This document shows, in pieces, positions 1-12,000 of a DNA stretch of 64,000 nt (position 1 is its first letter; every line of letters begins with the position of its first letter). The stretch covers positions 15,168,001 to 15,232,000 of the forward strand of contig OY754466.1 of NCBI GenBank assembly GCA_963575645.1. Reading direction: 5' to 3'. Source of the DNA: Xanthostigma xanthostigma (lineage: Eukaryota; Arthropoda; Insecta; Raphidioptera; Raphidiidae). Position numbers and translations under genes: made by a program. The notes under the pieces were generated by a model, which searched no databases, was not told the DNA's origin, and was given only the letters and a program-made list of their open reading frames with translations.

Positions 1-1974
1 CTTCTTTTCTGTATGACGTTATCGCCTTTTATGTTGCGTGCAAAATGAAAGAGTTATTATAATGCTAAATAATGAAAACAGCAAACCTTCCGGCTCCTTC
101 TCAACCATCAATATCTACATCATTTACAGCTGCATCCGTACCCACCGTATACACACCATCACCATCGCTTCATACAAGATAATCAAAATCTCATCTCACA
201 ACCAGTAAACAGCAGAACTCCACCGGAAAACATCGCTATCCAACAATGTTTTACAACCCAATAATATAACATATTATATAGCCACGCGTTTACAAATAAT
301 AAAAAAAAAATAGGTGTTGGTCCCTTTATCCCCTGTTTGTCTAATCCTTATCATATTGTGTCTGGGACATGGGTTCAATACCTTGAAGCCATTGCTGCCG
401 TTAAAAGGCAAAAGGCAGTAAGTGACCAACTTATGAATTTGAGTAGGTAAATCAAGATTTACTAAAAATGTATTGACCGTCCAGAATTTTAGATTATTGA
501 AACCAAAACATGGGGGAAACATTTTTTAAAGACAATAAAATTATTGCTGCAGCACTTACTGCTGTCGTTGGTTTCAGTATGAACTCATTTTTCAACAAAT
601 GTCACTTACTGCCCTTTGCCTTTTTAGGGCAGATTGGTGGGGAGGTTATAAAAAAAACAAAATAATGATAAATCAACCAACGCGAAATTGGGAGATTCAG
701 GTTTTTCCAAAAAGATAATTGAACATTTTAATAACCTATTATAATATTTGAAAGTATTGTAATTTGTAAAGAATTAGTCCTTCTTCACCAATGAAGTTCC
801 GTAGTATATTTTTTTTTTTAATATGGGTTTTATTGGCTTTTGTTCTGTAGTATATTACAATTTACAATGAAATACAAATCAAGTAAGTTGTATAACAAAA
901 GGTTCTGCTTTGTAATAAACTCAGATTATTTGAGCTTAGTAATAATTCATATTTTCAACTTGATATTTTTTGAAAAGATTAGAACAGATTAGGCCAGTAA
1001 AATGAAGATGATTTGACCCTAAACATTTCCACAAAATCGCAAAAGGGTGGAATTTTGAGGGAACATTTATATAAGTATGATCAAAATTGCACCTTCCTGC
1101 GATGACTGAAACTTGTTAAAAAACTGTATTTCCATCAGTTCTTTGCTTGTATCTTGTCAAAGCTAAATATTGTAACCATGGAAAAGTTCTTCTAATTTTC
1201 GAATTAGTGGAAACTGAGTTCATCATTTTACTGCCTAAGATAGGAGTGTTCCTAGTTGGTCCAAAGGTGCACCATATCCTAAAAGGATAATTGTAATGTT
1301 TAAAACAAATTAAAACTTCAATTGACACTTCTACCGGTTCTTGAAATTAGAACCTAGGGGCTTGTAATAGGAATGTCATGGAAACGCCATGTAAACAACG
1401 ACATCGCTACACGCGCGGCTATTTTCGAGTCCATGAGTGCTAGTGATCAAGGAAAAATTCAGACAATGGACGGTTTCCTACACACAAGATCTATTTGTGA
1501 AGTTCACACATACACTGACATATTATAATCCAGTGTGGCATGTTTAAAGAAAAGTGCCTGCCTGTAGCTGTGGCTTCTGAAAAACACTTAAGATTCCTAA
1601 CTTTGAAACTATATGTTTGCAAGCGCTTTAACACTGCTGATTTTTTACGCACCGAATAAGTAAGTTTTGAATGCCTGTATTTACATAGATCTAGCTCATA
1701 CAGGGCTTAAAGGAGCGAAATAAAATTTTAAGCTAAATGTTTTCAGAGTATTTTCATAATTTTCCAATTTAATTCAAAGCCTTCTAGAATACAGTATAAA
1801 TTCTATATAGCGAACTTCTATTTATGGAAAACTCCTTAAAACGTAGAAATTGCTGAGGTTTGTTTGTTTGGTTGGTTTACATTGTTACCACATGTACAGT
1901 TTTCGAGTTTATAGCGTTGAGACAGCTGAAATGTTGCCGTTAAAATCTTTGTAATATTTTTGTATTGGTTTCAG
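1..1974. other. Intergenic, no gene recognised
   Basis: No coding region is supported here. A 24-nt inverted repeat (403-426 and 601-624, core GGCAGTAAGTGAC) brackets about 175 bp and may be the remains of a small fold-back element. Around 1375-1440 there is a patch with several CpG dinucleotides, and a donor-like AAG|TAAGT stands near 1660. With the candidate exon at 1975 this could be a promoter and 5' UTR exon, but that is inference only. Confidence 0.4.
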
Positions 1975-2087
1975 GTTTTTGGGGTACGAAGATAGTTTCA
2001 AAATGATCAGCGAGTTACCCGCAAGTGCTAAGCCAAGAATAGTGATAACAATGGACCCAGGTCAAGAAAAAGTGAGCTCAAATGAAG
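1975..2087 (+). CDS. Candidate first coding exon, gene unknown
   Basis: A splice acceptor (TTGTATTGGTTTCAG, ending 1974) is followed by 28 nt of possible 5' UTR and an ATG at 2003. Twenty-eight codons follow, starting MISELPASAKPRIVITMDPG, to a good donor G|GTAAG (intron from 2088, phase 1). Together these make a plausible internal exon carrying a start codon. I do not recognise the protein. The nuclear receptor exon at 33683 is not the continuation, because a phase-1 join there gives an immediate stop. No later exon was found, so the gene may continue through a long intron or outside the window, or the call may be chance. Confidence 0.35.
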
Positions 2088-4029
2088 GTAAGATTGTTAT
2101 TTAATTTTCTATAAGATTGTCTGACAATAGGCGGTTGGTAGTTGGGTTTTAGAAAACTTCACCTTGGTGTGAAGATGATGACGTTAAAGAGCATCGCGAC
2201 GCTCCGCGGTCGCAGTTCACCGCATGCTGAAAAGAAAGAGAGAGAAATAGTCAAAGTTCACCAGCACTAATACCGGGGTACGTTCACAACGCTATAGCGT
2301 TTCTGATTTCTCGTTTTCAATGTGGTACGCTATACAAATGAACAACATTTAGTCTAGTTCACATGTTCCTTTTCGATGAATTCCAGTCCTCTTTCTCCGA
2401 AAATTATGAGCATGGTGTCATTCGATTCGGAATGACATCTAGAAACGTTTTGAAAAAATTGAAGTGGGGAACGAAAAAATTTCAAAAGCTATAAATATTT
2501 TAGTAAAAGAAAAAAGAAGGGTTTGGTTTTTTGCGAATATCTCAAAAACTATTGTATAAGTAGAGATATCTGACATCACAAAAAAGATTCTGAAAGAGCA
2601 AGAAATTTCCTACAAAAAATCCCATCTCCTAGAACTCTATCACCCATATTTGTAATTTTATTTTAGAGGTGAAAATAGTGCCAACATTTTTTAACATTGG
2701 AAATGTTTATGTTCGTATATCGTATATGGGGACCAAGTTATGAGTTTTTTTCGTTCAAGGTTAAAAGACAATTTATGTCGCGCGCCTTGTTGCCGTGTGT
2801 TGGAATCTAATCTAATTACCTATTGTATGTCTATCCGTAGACATAGAAAGTTGAAATTTGGCACACTTATAATATAGGGCATGAGACAGAGCCTAACGGA
2901 GTCTCATTTTTGGTCCCAGAAGGGAGCAAATTGAAAACAAAAAAGTTTTTCGCTTATAATTCGCTCAATTTAAATCAGATCGGTTCGAAACCTGTCTTAA
3001 ACGAAAGAGGAGAACATTTTACATAGATTTCGTATAACAGAATTTGCGCAAATTGTTTTTTATACATAAAAAAGCAGAAATAAACACTGTATATAAATTC
3101 GATATTGCCTAATACATCGCGCTCGTGGATCGGCTATCCTTTTCTCTTACACGGTGTGTTATGGACATTTAAAGACTGCGTATGTTCTGTCTTAAAATAA
3201 AAATATTGCATTTGTTCAAAAATGGATGCCATTTCAAATATAGTTAGTTGTTGAGAATAATAATAAAATTATGTTTTATAAGTATATGATTCAATAATTT
3301 CCAATGTCTCCGCTGGTTGCAAGCATTGCGAAATCTGTGAATTTTTTTTTTTACAATAAAGGAAAGGTACAATTCGTCAAATCTTTGGAACTGTTTTGTG
3401 CAAATGTCGTGTCGTCTCATATGAATCCCTGATTTTTTTAAGTGTAACTTCTTTTGGTGCGGTAGGGTAAATTGACCTGGATCAGAAGATGCTTCTCCTT
3501 CTTCGATTTCAAGTCCAAGACAGGAAAAGCGTCATACACACGCATGCGCAATGCGTACTGTGAAGTATAATGTAGATATATACCTGGCATTTTTTCATTT
3601 CTCATTTCTTAATCGTGAAATAATAAAATCGTCAACAAATGCTAGAACCTAAGAAGTTTCACTTCTCAAGCGCATTTTTTGTTCATTTTAAAATGAATTT
3701 TTTTCATCTAATTATTTCGGTTGTATCTATCATTCGGCTCAGTGCCTTAGACTGTTATCGTATTGCAACGCCGATGTCGAGCGTGTCCTTGAGAGACACT
3801 TAGCGTCGCGGCGGGCGTCAAGCGGGACGTGTCGTGTCGATAACAGATGGCGCTGTTCACACACATCACACAATTGTCTCTTCGTACACAACATCTATAG
3901 AGATACTAGTAGATACAGTGAGTGCATGCATTGCCATCACTCAAAGCTCAAAACATTGACTGTTCGTCATTTTGTATGTGTATACAGGATGTCCTTGAAA
4001 TGTGTACTGCAATCAATCCAAAATTAATA
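2088..4029. other. Non-coding stretch with one old dispersed repeat
   Basis: No exon is recognised. From about 2951 to 3280 the sequence is a diverged copy of the repeat found at 24.1-25.1 and 48.95-49.6 kb; the shared core begins CTCAATTTAAATCAGATCGG. The rest is AT-rich, with a CpG-rich patch near 3770-3840 to which I cannot assign a role. Confidence 0.5.
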
Positions 4030-4370
4030 CAGTAGAACTTCGAGGGAGACGCTAAAAAATTCATGTTTCAGGATTTTCGACTTATGAAGGATTTCGACTG
4101 AGGCGGATATTGTAAGAAAATATTCGATTTGTAGAGGTTAAGATTAATTATAAATAATTTTGAGTTGCTATGTTTGAGATACAGAGGTCCAATTTATTTT
4201 TTCGAGTTATGGAGGGAAAATATGTAGCGAAATAGCTTGTAGAGACTCACGAATTATTTTGACTTATAGAGGGTTAAGATTTCGAGTAATGAAGGGAAAG
4301 GAACAAAACATTTTTTAGAGTTTTTGCAGGTTTTCGACTTATCAAGGTTCGACTTAAAGAGGTTCCACTG
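4030..4370. mobile_element. pogo/Tigger-like MITE
   Basis: The left end is CAGTAGAACTTCGAGG and the right end is GAGGTTCCACTG, which are inverted to each other, and internal 'TTCGACTTA' segments are repeated in both halves. The CAGTRGAACCTC-type terminus is characteristic of pogo/Tigger elements (Tc1/mariner superfamily), which duplicate TA. TA precedes the left end; the right TA is not clean. The roughly 340-bp length and absence of an ORF indicate a non-autonomous copy. Confidence 0.6.
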
Positions 4371-4717
4371 TTTATTAAAAACGAGTGTACTTTAGACCAC
4401 ACGGCTGAAGGAAAACTCTGTCATAATTTGTTATTTATTATTCACCCGAAAATTAAAAAAATATGAACTTTAAAATGAATTTACAATTTTATTCACTTTA
4501 AACGTAGAATATTTAATGTATTGAACAAAATATTAATTTATAATATTGTTCAAGAACGAAATGAACAGTCTAATGTAAGAAGAAAGAAATGTAAACATAA
4601 AGATAATAAAAACAAAAGTAATACATTGCAATTACTTAGCTCTCGTTGGATTTTAAGCGTTAATCTTTATGAAATATTATTTAGCTCTGCAAGTTAAGAA
4701 GGTTTACAAAACTTTTT

Positions 4718-4873
4718 TCTGTCACCCGATAACGCCACTGGCAAGTAAAGTATGTGTCATTCTATTGTTAGTACTGCTTATATTTTCGGCCACCTGATGG
4801 CGCCACTAGCCAGTGAAGTATTTGTTTCGGCCACTTGATGGCGCCACTAGCCGAGTGAAGTATTTGTCATCCT
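4718..4873 (+). repeat. Tandem repeat, about 40-bp unit, 2-3 copies
   Basis: The unit containing GATGGCGCCACTAGCC and GTGAAGTATTTG occurs twice back to back (about 4787-4873). A more diverged copy (GATAACGCCACTGGC) starts near 4727. No function is apparent. Confidence 0.6.
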
Positions 4874-5579
4874 CTTTCTATCTTTACTAACTTATATCTC
4901 CCTCTCAACTTCAGTTCGCTTCGCCCGATCATACTTCGGTAAATCTCTCGTCACGCATTCACTAGCTTACTCCCCAAGTCAAGCGTGCGTAAAAAAGTTT
5001 TACTTCAAAAATCCAGTCAATTGGGTGACAATACCATTCCGTTCCAAACTAGTGTTTTTATCAAAGAGTAAAGTTTCAACTTTTGACCAATTCTAAAAAA
5101 AATTAATTTAACATTTTTTTAATCTCTAAATGAACTCTAAAAACGCGCTCACGTATCCAGCACACACCAAAAAAGTCTGTTCGTGAAAGTGTCCATGTTA
5201 TGTAACGGAGTAGCACACACTAGACCAGCACCTTCAACTAGCAACGATTGTCAGTCTATCCCTGCAGTTTCTGTCTTGCCATGCTACTGTGCTAGTGATG
5301 TGTCGTTTTCTTTAATTAATTTTCATGAATATGTACGTTGAACCCAAAAGGTTATTTTTTCCTGGCTTCCTTCTCTTCATACAACATCGTCAAAATAAAA
5401 AAATTCTTCCTGAGAACTGCATATGTCTAAGCTGCACACACACTAATTAAAAACTACAAAATGTCTGTCGCACACTAAATCGGCACTAAAAGTTGCTGGT
5501 CCGTGCTGGATAAGTGTGCTCGTTTTTTTTTTAAATTATTTGATTACGCCCATTTATTACATCGTAAGTTATATCTCCG

Positions 5580-5668
5580 CTTCCCGCTTCCTCCACAATA
5601 AGATCGGCACCTCCACCACAATAAAATCTGTACCTACACCACAATAAAATCTGTACTTTCACCATAAT
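5580..5668 (+). repeat. Short tandem repeat, about 23-25-bp unit
   Basis: Three to four imperfect copies of a unit containing CCACAATAAAATCTGTAC lie head to tail, directly before the putative Helitron start. Confidence 0.6.
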
Positions 5669-6549
5669 ACTAATATAAATACGAACGTAACTCTGTCTGT
5701 CTGTCTGTTACCTTTTCACGCGTAAATCGCTGAACAGATTTCGATAAAAGCCAAGGAGATAGATTGTATCCTGAGGAAGGACTACTTTTTGTTTTGTATG
5801 GGGAACCCATAATTTTTTAAGTTAGAGATATGAAAATGCATATTTAGACTTTTGGCGAGAAATAAAGAATTACGTGCTTCAGCGTTCTCGCGAAATCTAC
5901 CCACAAGGGGGTAAAATAGGGAATGATTTCAAAATTCACAAGTAATATACTATATAGCTCGCAAAGGCTACTGGCAAAAACAAATTAAAGGGCCGTATAG
6001 GTAAACATTGTATTTTAAAGTGGTACCATAATACGATATGGACTGGTGGAGTCGAAGGCTTCACTACTGTTACTGCATCCGTGTTTCATCTCAATCGTAT
6101 GCGAGGCCGCGGGTAGCAGCTGGTAGATTATAAATATGTTTCCGTGAAAGTAGGTCATTCAATAGCTATTTTCATAATGTTTTCCACCAAATCACCAGTA
6201 TAAATATTATATTATTATTATACTGCATTTCCACCAAAATGACGATTGACAAATGTTCTTTCACATTGCCTTCACATCCAAAAACGCGCGCCCCCCCCCT
6301 CTACATAGGGAAAAAAATGTGGATTTATCAACAAAATACAATTGAAAGAAAGACATTTTTTTCTAAATAGTTGCAAACAATTATTTTTTTATTTACACTA
6401 AATATTAATTGAAAGAAGAAGTCTGAATGGTTTCATCAAAATCAAGAACATTTTTGTAAATTGAATTATTGAAACAACGAACCAATTTTTTGCGACCGTT
6501 CATGACAAAATTTATTTAACATCGGGCGAAGTCGGACCGGGCTGGCTAG
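5659..6549 (+). mobile_element. Non-autonomous Helitron-like element
   Basis: The left end (TCACCATAATACTAATAT) is followed by the CTGTCTGTCTGT motif common in these elements. The right end runs GGGCGAAGTCGG...GGGCTGG and stops with CTAG followed by T, the expected Helitron terminus. Helitrons begin with TC, end with CTRR after a hairpin and insert between A and T without target duplication. The interior has no ORF. Internal homogeneity was not tested; other insertions could lie inside. Confidence 0.5.
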
Positions 6550-6609
6550 TCACCTATATTAATAGATATCATACTCATTTAAATAAATAATTAGGTACTA
6601 TTACAAATA

Positions 6610-7105
6610 CAGTGTAAACTCTTTATAACGAAACTCAAGACACCGAGCATTTTTTATCGTTATAGAGAGTTACCGTTATATGGAGTGAAGAAAGAAAAAC
6701 AACCAAATTAACAATAATCTTCAATGTACTGTATAATCTCTTTATAACGAATTTTAAGGGACCGAACATTTTTTTCGTTATAAAGAATTTTCGTTATATG
6801 GAGGGAAGAAAGAAAAATAACCAATTTTCACAAAATTAATTTATTCCAAACACATATACCTATAGTTTGGCGTCATCAAGTGCTTGTTGAATAGATGGTG
6901 ATGGTTCAGAATGGTCCACTTTATGTCTGTAAACATTTGCTGACGCCTAAATATGAACATATTTCTTCGTAATAGAGAATGGCTGTTGCGTTATAAAGAG
7001 GGTATTAATGTATAGGTTTTAAGGTAAACCAACCAAATCGTAAAAATTTCGACGTTATAGGGAGTTTTTCGTTATAACGAAGGATGTTATAAAGAGTTTA
7101 CACTG
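6610..7105. mobile_element. pogo/Tigger-like MITE with TA duplication
   Basis: The terminal inverted repeats are CAGTGTAAACTCTTTATAAC (left) and its complement (right, ending CACTG). TA is present on both sides (6608-6609 and 7106-7107). A related motif (CTGTATAATCTCTTTATAAC) lies inside near 6730, so the element may contain a partial internal duplication. It has no transposase ORF. It lies 42 bp upstream of the LTR retrotransposon. Confidence 0.75.
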
Positions 7106-7147
7106 TATGTCTAAAATTTCAAATCAACATTGTGAATTCGTATAAAT

Positions 7148-8132
7148 TGTCACGTGGTGCCATAGCACCGCGACAATTTTTTAATATTAGCATAAAAATT
7201 ATTATAATAAAATAAATAAATAAGGAAATCAAATCACTAAATTCGCGGATATTTGCATGCGCGGTACGATTTGGATCGCGTGGCTTGGATTTATAAACAT
7301 AAGTGTGTCTATCGTGTGATCCAGTCGTCTGACTCTAAATACGCGGTATCTGTGATTTTTAAAAGTGAAAAAGTGACAAACAATAGTTGTTAGGTTTGAA
7401 ATAATTAAAATCAATATTTATTAGTTACGGAAAAATAAACAAACATTAAGTTGTTTTTCCGCGATTCGGTGTGGTCGCATGAAAAGGACGCTCATGGAAT
7501 AAACCACAGAATCATCTTCAAGCTTCTTCTCCAAACCGAATTTAGACTTCATGGTACTACCATGAAGCGCCTAAATACCCGTAGTCACTCACGAATTATG
7601 TAAAGTATTCCTAGAATAAGTATTGTTCAAGTGTAAGTAAGTACTCTTCAGAAAAAGGTATGACGCTCACGCCTAGTTTTCTTTTCCTCTTTCACGTTTT
7701 ATTATTTTTTTTTTAATTTAAGCAACCTTATTAAATGTACTTCCCTAGATAATTAAGTGATCACCTCGTCAGGGTTCTACCCCCAGTTTCTAATTGTCAA
7801 TCATGATCAAATGATATTGTTAATATTAAGAATGTACTTGTAAATCAGATTTCTTTGTACCTTATCACCGACACGTTTTTTTGAAGTGATTATGAAATAT
7901 AATTGTTATCGACCCACTGCATATTCTTTTCTTTGTTACATTTCTGCACAAGTTTCTCAGAACAGTAGAAGAAGTGGAGCTGTACCCTCTCTGATCACTA
8001 TGGGCCCAAAATAACACCGGTATAGCCCAAACAATCCACCGTTTTGAGAAATCTGTCCGTCTTTTTTCTTTTATTTATTCACAGGTGGGAATGGACCTAC
8101 GTTACCAGAAATCCTTCCACTGCCGTGCTATA
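7148..8132 (+). repeat. 5' LTR
   Basis: It starts TGTCACGTGG, ends GTGCTATA, and has the same length as the 3' LTR. The first 30 bases contain a hairpin (GGTGC-CATA-GCACC). A TATAAA lies near 7290 and AATAAA near 7500, candidate promoter and polyadenylation signals. A short minus-strand ORF inside (7229-7414) recurs identically in the 3' LTR and is not taken as a gene. Confidence 0.95.
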
Positions 8133-8152
8133 ATTGGTAGCAAGGAGCGTAG
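8133..8152 (+). other. Probable primer binding site
   Basis: Directly after the 5' LTR comes AT then TGGTAGCAAGGAGC. A TGG a few bases after the LTR is the usual complement of a tRNA 3' CCA end. I did not identify which tRNA matches. Confidence 0.55.
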
Positions 8153-8201
8153 TTAATTCCTGAGTCCTGTTCCTGTCCGATTCCACGTCTTCCAGTCGAC
8201 C

Positions 8202-9065
8202 ATGCCGCGCCATAAGTCCTGCCGCAGCCCAAAGTCTCCGCCGACACCCGGCCAAAGCAAATCTCCAGGTCCGCCTCCGACCACCGCTGAACTTCCAGAC
8301 TCTCCGCCGGCGATGGACGATCCTCCAGTGCACTCACCGAGTAAGTCCGAGCCAATTCTTATTTCCGTTCCAAATCATACCGCTTCGCATGCAAATATGG
8401 GCGATATCCGGGACTTGTTGCGTAACGTACCTACCGCTACAGGTACAGATCTTGACATTTTGATACAATTCCTGTTAGAAATCGAGAACGTGAGTCAATT
8501 CGCTTTAGTTCCATTTCATATTTTGTTAAAGAGTTTAGGCACTAAGACTGACGGACCCCTCCGACAGTGGTGGAGACTTAATGTCTATTCTGAACTCGAA
8601 TGGACACAGCTCAAAAATCTTATTCTAGACCATTTCACCACTTCTATAGATCGGGCTATGCTAATAGAACGCTATATCAGTAGGCGTCAGAACCTCTCTG
8701 AGAATTTTCCCGAATATGCTGAAGACGTCTTGAAATACGTCGAATTATTGGGTCCTAGCCTGTCTGAATCGGAGATAATTGCGCGCATTTGGCTTAACCA
8801 AAACGAATTCACATTTAATTATCTACAATTCAGAGATACCCCAACTTGTTTAGCTGAGCTTCACCAGCTTATAAAACATTTGAGAGTAGTTGAACGTCAA
8901 CGTAAAACGTACACTCACCCCAATTCGACCGGACTTGTCGCTCCTAATTTTTCCCCTTGTTGCCGATATTGTAAACAACCAGGTCACTTTATAGCCCAGT
9001 GTCCGGTTCGTCCCCCACGTCCTTCTCCTTCTGAATCTAAGGCTATCCTGCCCTCTCAAGGGTGA
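8202..9065 (+). CDS. gag: gag protein of the LTR retrotransposon
   Basis: This 287-residue ORF starts at an ATG in good context (ACCATGC), 69 bp after the 5' LTR. The N-terminal ~65 residues are Pro/Ser-rich. The middle has the helical, acidic/aromatic composition of a capsid region (for example LRQWWRLNVYSELEW, about residues 119-133). Residues 254-267 form one CCHC zinc knuckle (C-X2-C-X4-H-X4-C), the nucleic-acid binding motif of nucleocapsid. It ends with UGA at 9063-9065, and the pol frame continues directly after that codon in the same frame, so a Gag-Pol fusion could arise by readthrough. Confidence 0.9.
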   Translation: MPRHKSCRSPKSPPTPGQSKSPGPPPTTAELPDSPPAMDDPPVHSPSKSEPILISVPNHTASHANMGDIRDLLRNVPTATGTDLDILIQFLLEIENVSQFALVPFHILLKSLGTKTDGPLRQWWRLNVYSELEWTQLKNLILDHFTTSIDRAMLIERYISRRQNLSENFPEYAEDVLKYVELLGPSLSESEIIARIWLNQNEFTFNYLQFRDTPTCLAELHQLIKHLRVVERQRKTYTHPNSTGLVAPNFSPCCRYCKQPGHFIAQCPVRPPRPSPSESKAILPSQG

Positions 9066-12000
9066 GATAGCGTTGTCAAAATTTTTAGTAAACCGAAAGA
9101 TGTAGAACAAATTAATGTCTTTCCCCGGTTAACCACATTAGTTAATAAGTCACCCCTTTCAAACCACCCCCCTCCAGCTAACTTGTCCTCTCCTGTAAAT
9201 ACGTCTATTCGATTGACTTCTCCCGTCCCGAATTATTCCTATAATTCCCCAAGTCAATCAAGTAGCTCTACGATCCCTCTAGTTTATCTCTACTTTCAAC
9301 ATATTCGAGCTTCGGCACTGCTTGATACCGGTTCTACCAAGAACTACATCAATTCCGAACTTGCTAATTATTTGTCATCGTTAAAAATAGGTACGATCAC
9401 AAATTCGATTTCTTATGCCCAAGTAGCCAACAGTACTATCGCTAGATCTAATTTCACGTTAACAGTAGTCATTACTATTAGTAAATTTACCTGGAAGATT
9501 GATTTCCTAGTTCTCGACGCTCTGTCGTATCCCGTCATAATAGGTTATGATTCTTTATGCAAAATGGGTGCGAACGTTAATTGTACCGAGAATAATCTTT
9601 CTTTCAAATTCGATTCCTCTCACGTCATTCCCTTTGTACCGTTACCCGCTTCGTCCAAAACCTTCTCCCTGGATCACGTTACCAGTATAGATTCAAATGC
9701 GGCCAACTTTAGTAGTTTGCTTGCAGAATTTCCAGAAGTTCTTACCGAAGAACTAGGTCAAGCTAAAAATTACAAATATTCAATTCATTTGTCTGACGAT
9801 ATTCCAGTCCGAAAGGCCCCGTATCCACTTTCCCCACCTCAAGCTAAAATAATGAGGGAACATATTAGTGATCTTTTGAATAAAGGCGTTATTTCACCTA
9901 GTAAATCCCCTTACGCTTCACCGGCTTTTCTTGTCAAGAAATCAAGTGGAGGTTATAGACTTTGTATTGATTATCGCCAGTTAAACAAAAAGGTTGTCAT
10001 GGATAGTTTTCCTGTTCCGTCGATTGAGCATATTTTCCAGGGCTTAAAAAACGCCAAAGTTTTCACCACGTTGGATCTAAACAGCGCCTTTTACCAAGTT
10101 GAATTATCTGACAAATCAAAGAGTCTAACTTCGTTCGTCACTCCTGAAGGCCAGTGGAAATTTCATAAGGCTCCGTTCGGGCTATCTATTTCACCTAGTG
10201 CTCTAAACCGTCTGATGTTTGACATTTTTGCCGATTTAAGATACAAGTTTGTGATTGTATTTTTCGACGACTTATTAATATACAGTCCCGATATGGAATC
10301 TCATATGGTACACGTTCGAGAAACGTTAAGACGTCTAAAAGAAGCTAATCTTACCGTGAATCCGGATAAAATAAAATTCGCCCAAAGCGAACTCAACTTC
10401 CTGGGTCATCGTGTCTCAAGCAACGGTCTTTCCATGGATCCCGACAAAGTAGAAGCGATAAAGAATTTGCCAATTCCGAAGAATTTGAAACAGCTTCAAA
10501 CATTTATTGGAATGGTTGGTTATTACGCTAAGTTTATCCCCGAATACGCTCAGATAATGTCGCCACTCAATGATCTACGGAAGAAAAATGTCAAATATAA
10601 TTTAACGGAAACGCATATTCAGTCTTTTCGCAAACTTCGTGAAGCTCTGTCAAGTTCACCAGTTCTACGTTTTCCCGATTTTCAACGCGAATTCATTCTG
10701 CAAACCGACGCCAGTCAAAATCATGTTGGTTGTGTTCTTTTACAATCCTTTGAAGATGGTCTACACCCGATCCAGTACGCAAGCCGACGTTTGACATCCG
10801 CCGAGAAGAAATACAGTACGTACGAACAAGAAGCTTTAGCATGTATTTGGGCTATGGAAAAAATGAAATCTTACCTCTCGCATCAAACTTTTATTCTTCA
10901 GACAGATAGTTCCTGTCTCAAATGGTTAATTCAGCACCCCCGCAACTTAGGTCGTGTAGGTAGGTGGTTACTTCGCATCAGTCGTTTCAGTTTCAAAGTC
11001 GAACATATTCGCGGTAAAGTAAATTGTACTGCCGATTGTTTATCCCGTTTGGTAGCTGAATCCGAAACTTCTGAGAAAAATGCAATACAATCAAATTTTC
11101 TCAATCCCATTACGGAAATTAAAAATCCGTTTACCGAACTTAATATCCTGCAAGATCAAGATCCTGAGTTAAACCGCCTTAAAAGTCAAATTAATCAAGG
11201 TTTACCTCAGAAAAATTTCGCTATTCACAAGAATTTCCTGGTTCGACTCGTAGGCCGCAACCGTCGTCGACGTATTGTTGTTCCGTCCGCCTCCAAGAAA
11301 GAAATATTGGAACAGTTTCATAATTCACAAATCGCCAGTCATCCCGGAGTCACGAAGACGTATCGTTCAATATCACGAAGATTTTGGTGGCCGCGCATGT
11401 TTGTTGAGGTTCGTCAATTTATTAAAGATTGTATGCTCTGTGCAACGCATAAATCAGATCAACATCCTGATAAAGTAGTTATGTCGTCTAATCCTCCACA
11501 ATCTGTGTGGGATAAAATTTACATTGATCTCATGGGACCGCTTGTCAAATCACATTCCGGGAATAAATATGTTCTTCTAATTCTGGATAGTTACAGCAAG
11601 TGGTTAATAACTTACGCGATTCCTGATTCCAGTTCCACGTCGATAATAAAATGTCTGCATCAAGTCTTTACCACGTACGGTCCACCAACTAAAATAGTTT
11701 CCGATAACGCGACTTCGTTTACGTCAAACAAGTTTAATGAATTCTGTACTTCCTGGGGTTCACGTGTCATTCACAGTTCGCCTTATCATCCTTCGTCCAA
11801 TGCTGTAGAAAGAGTAATACGAAACGTTAGAGCTGCTCTGTCAATTTTACTTCAACAAAAGTTTGACGATCATCTCAGTTGGGACTTGTTATTAAATCAC
11901 ATAACCTTCGCCAATAATTCTTCATATCATGAAAGTATTAAAAATTTACCTTGTAAGATATTTTTGTCAAGAGAAATCAAATTTCCACTCGATTTACAAT

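Noticed and set aside
7229-7414. 61-codon minus-strand ORF, identical at 12957-13142
   Set aside because: It lies wholly within both LTRs and is a chance reading of repeat sequence, with no motif.
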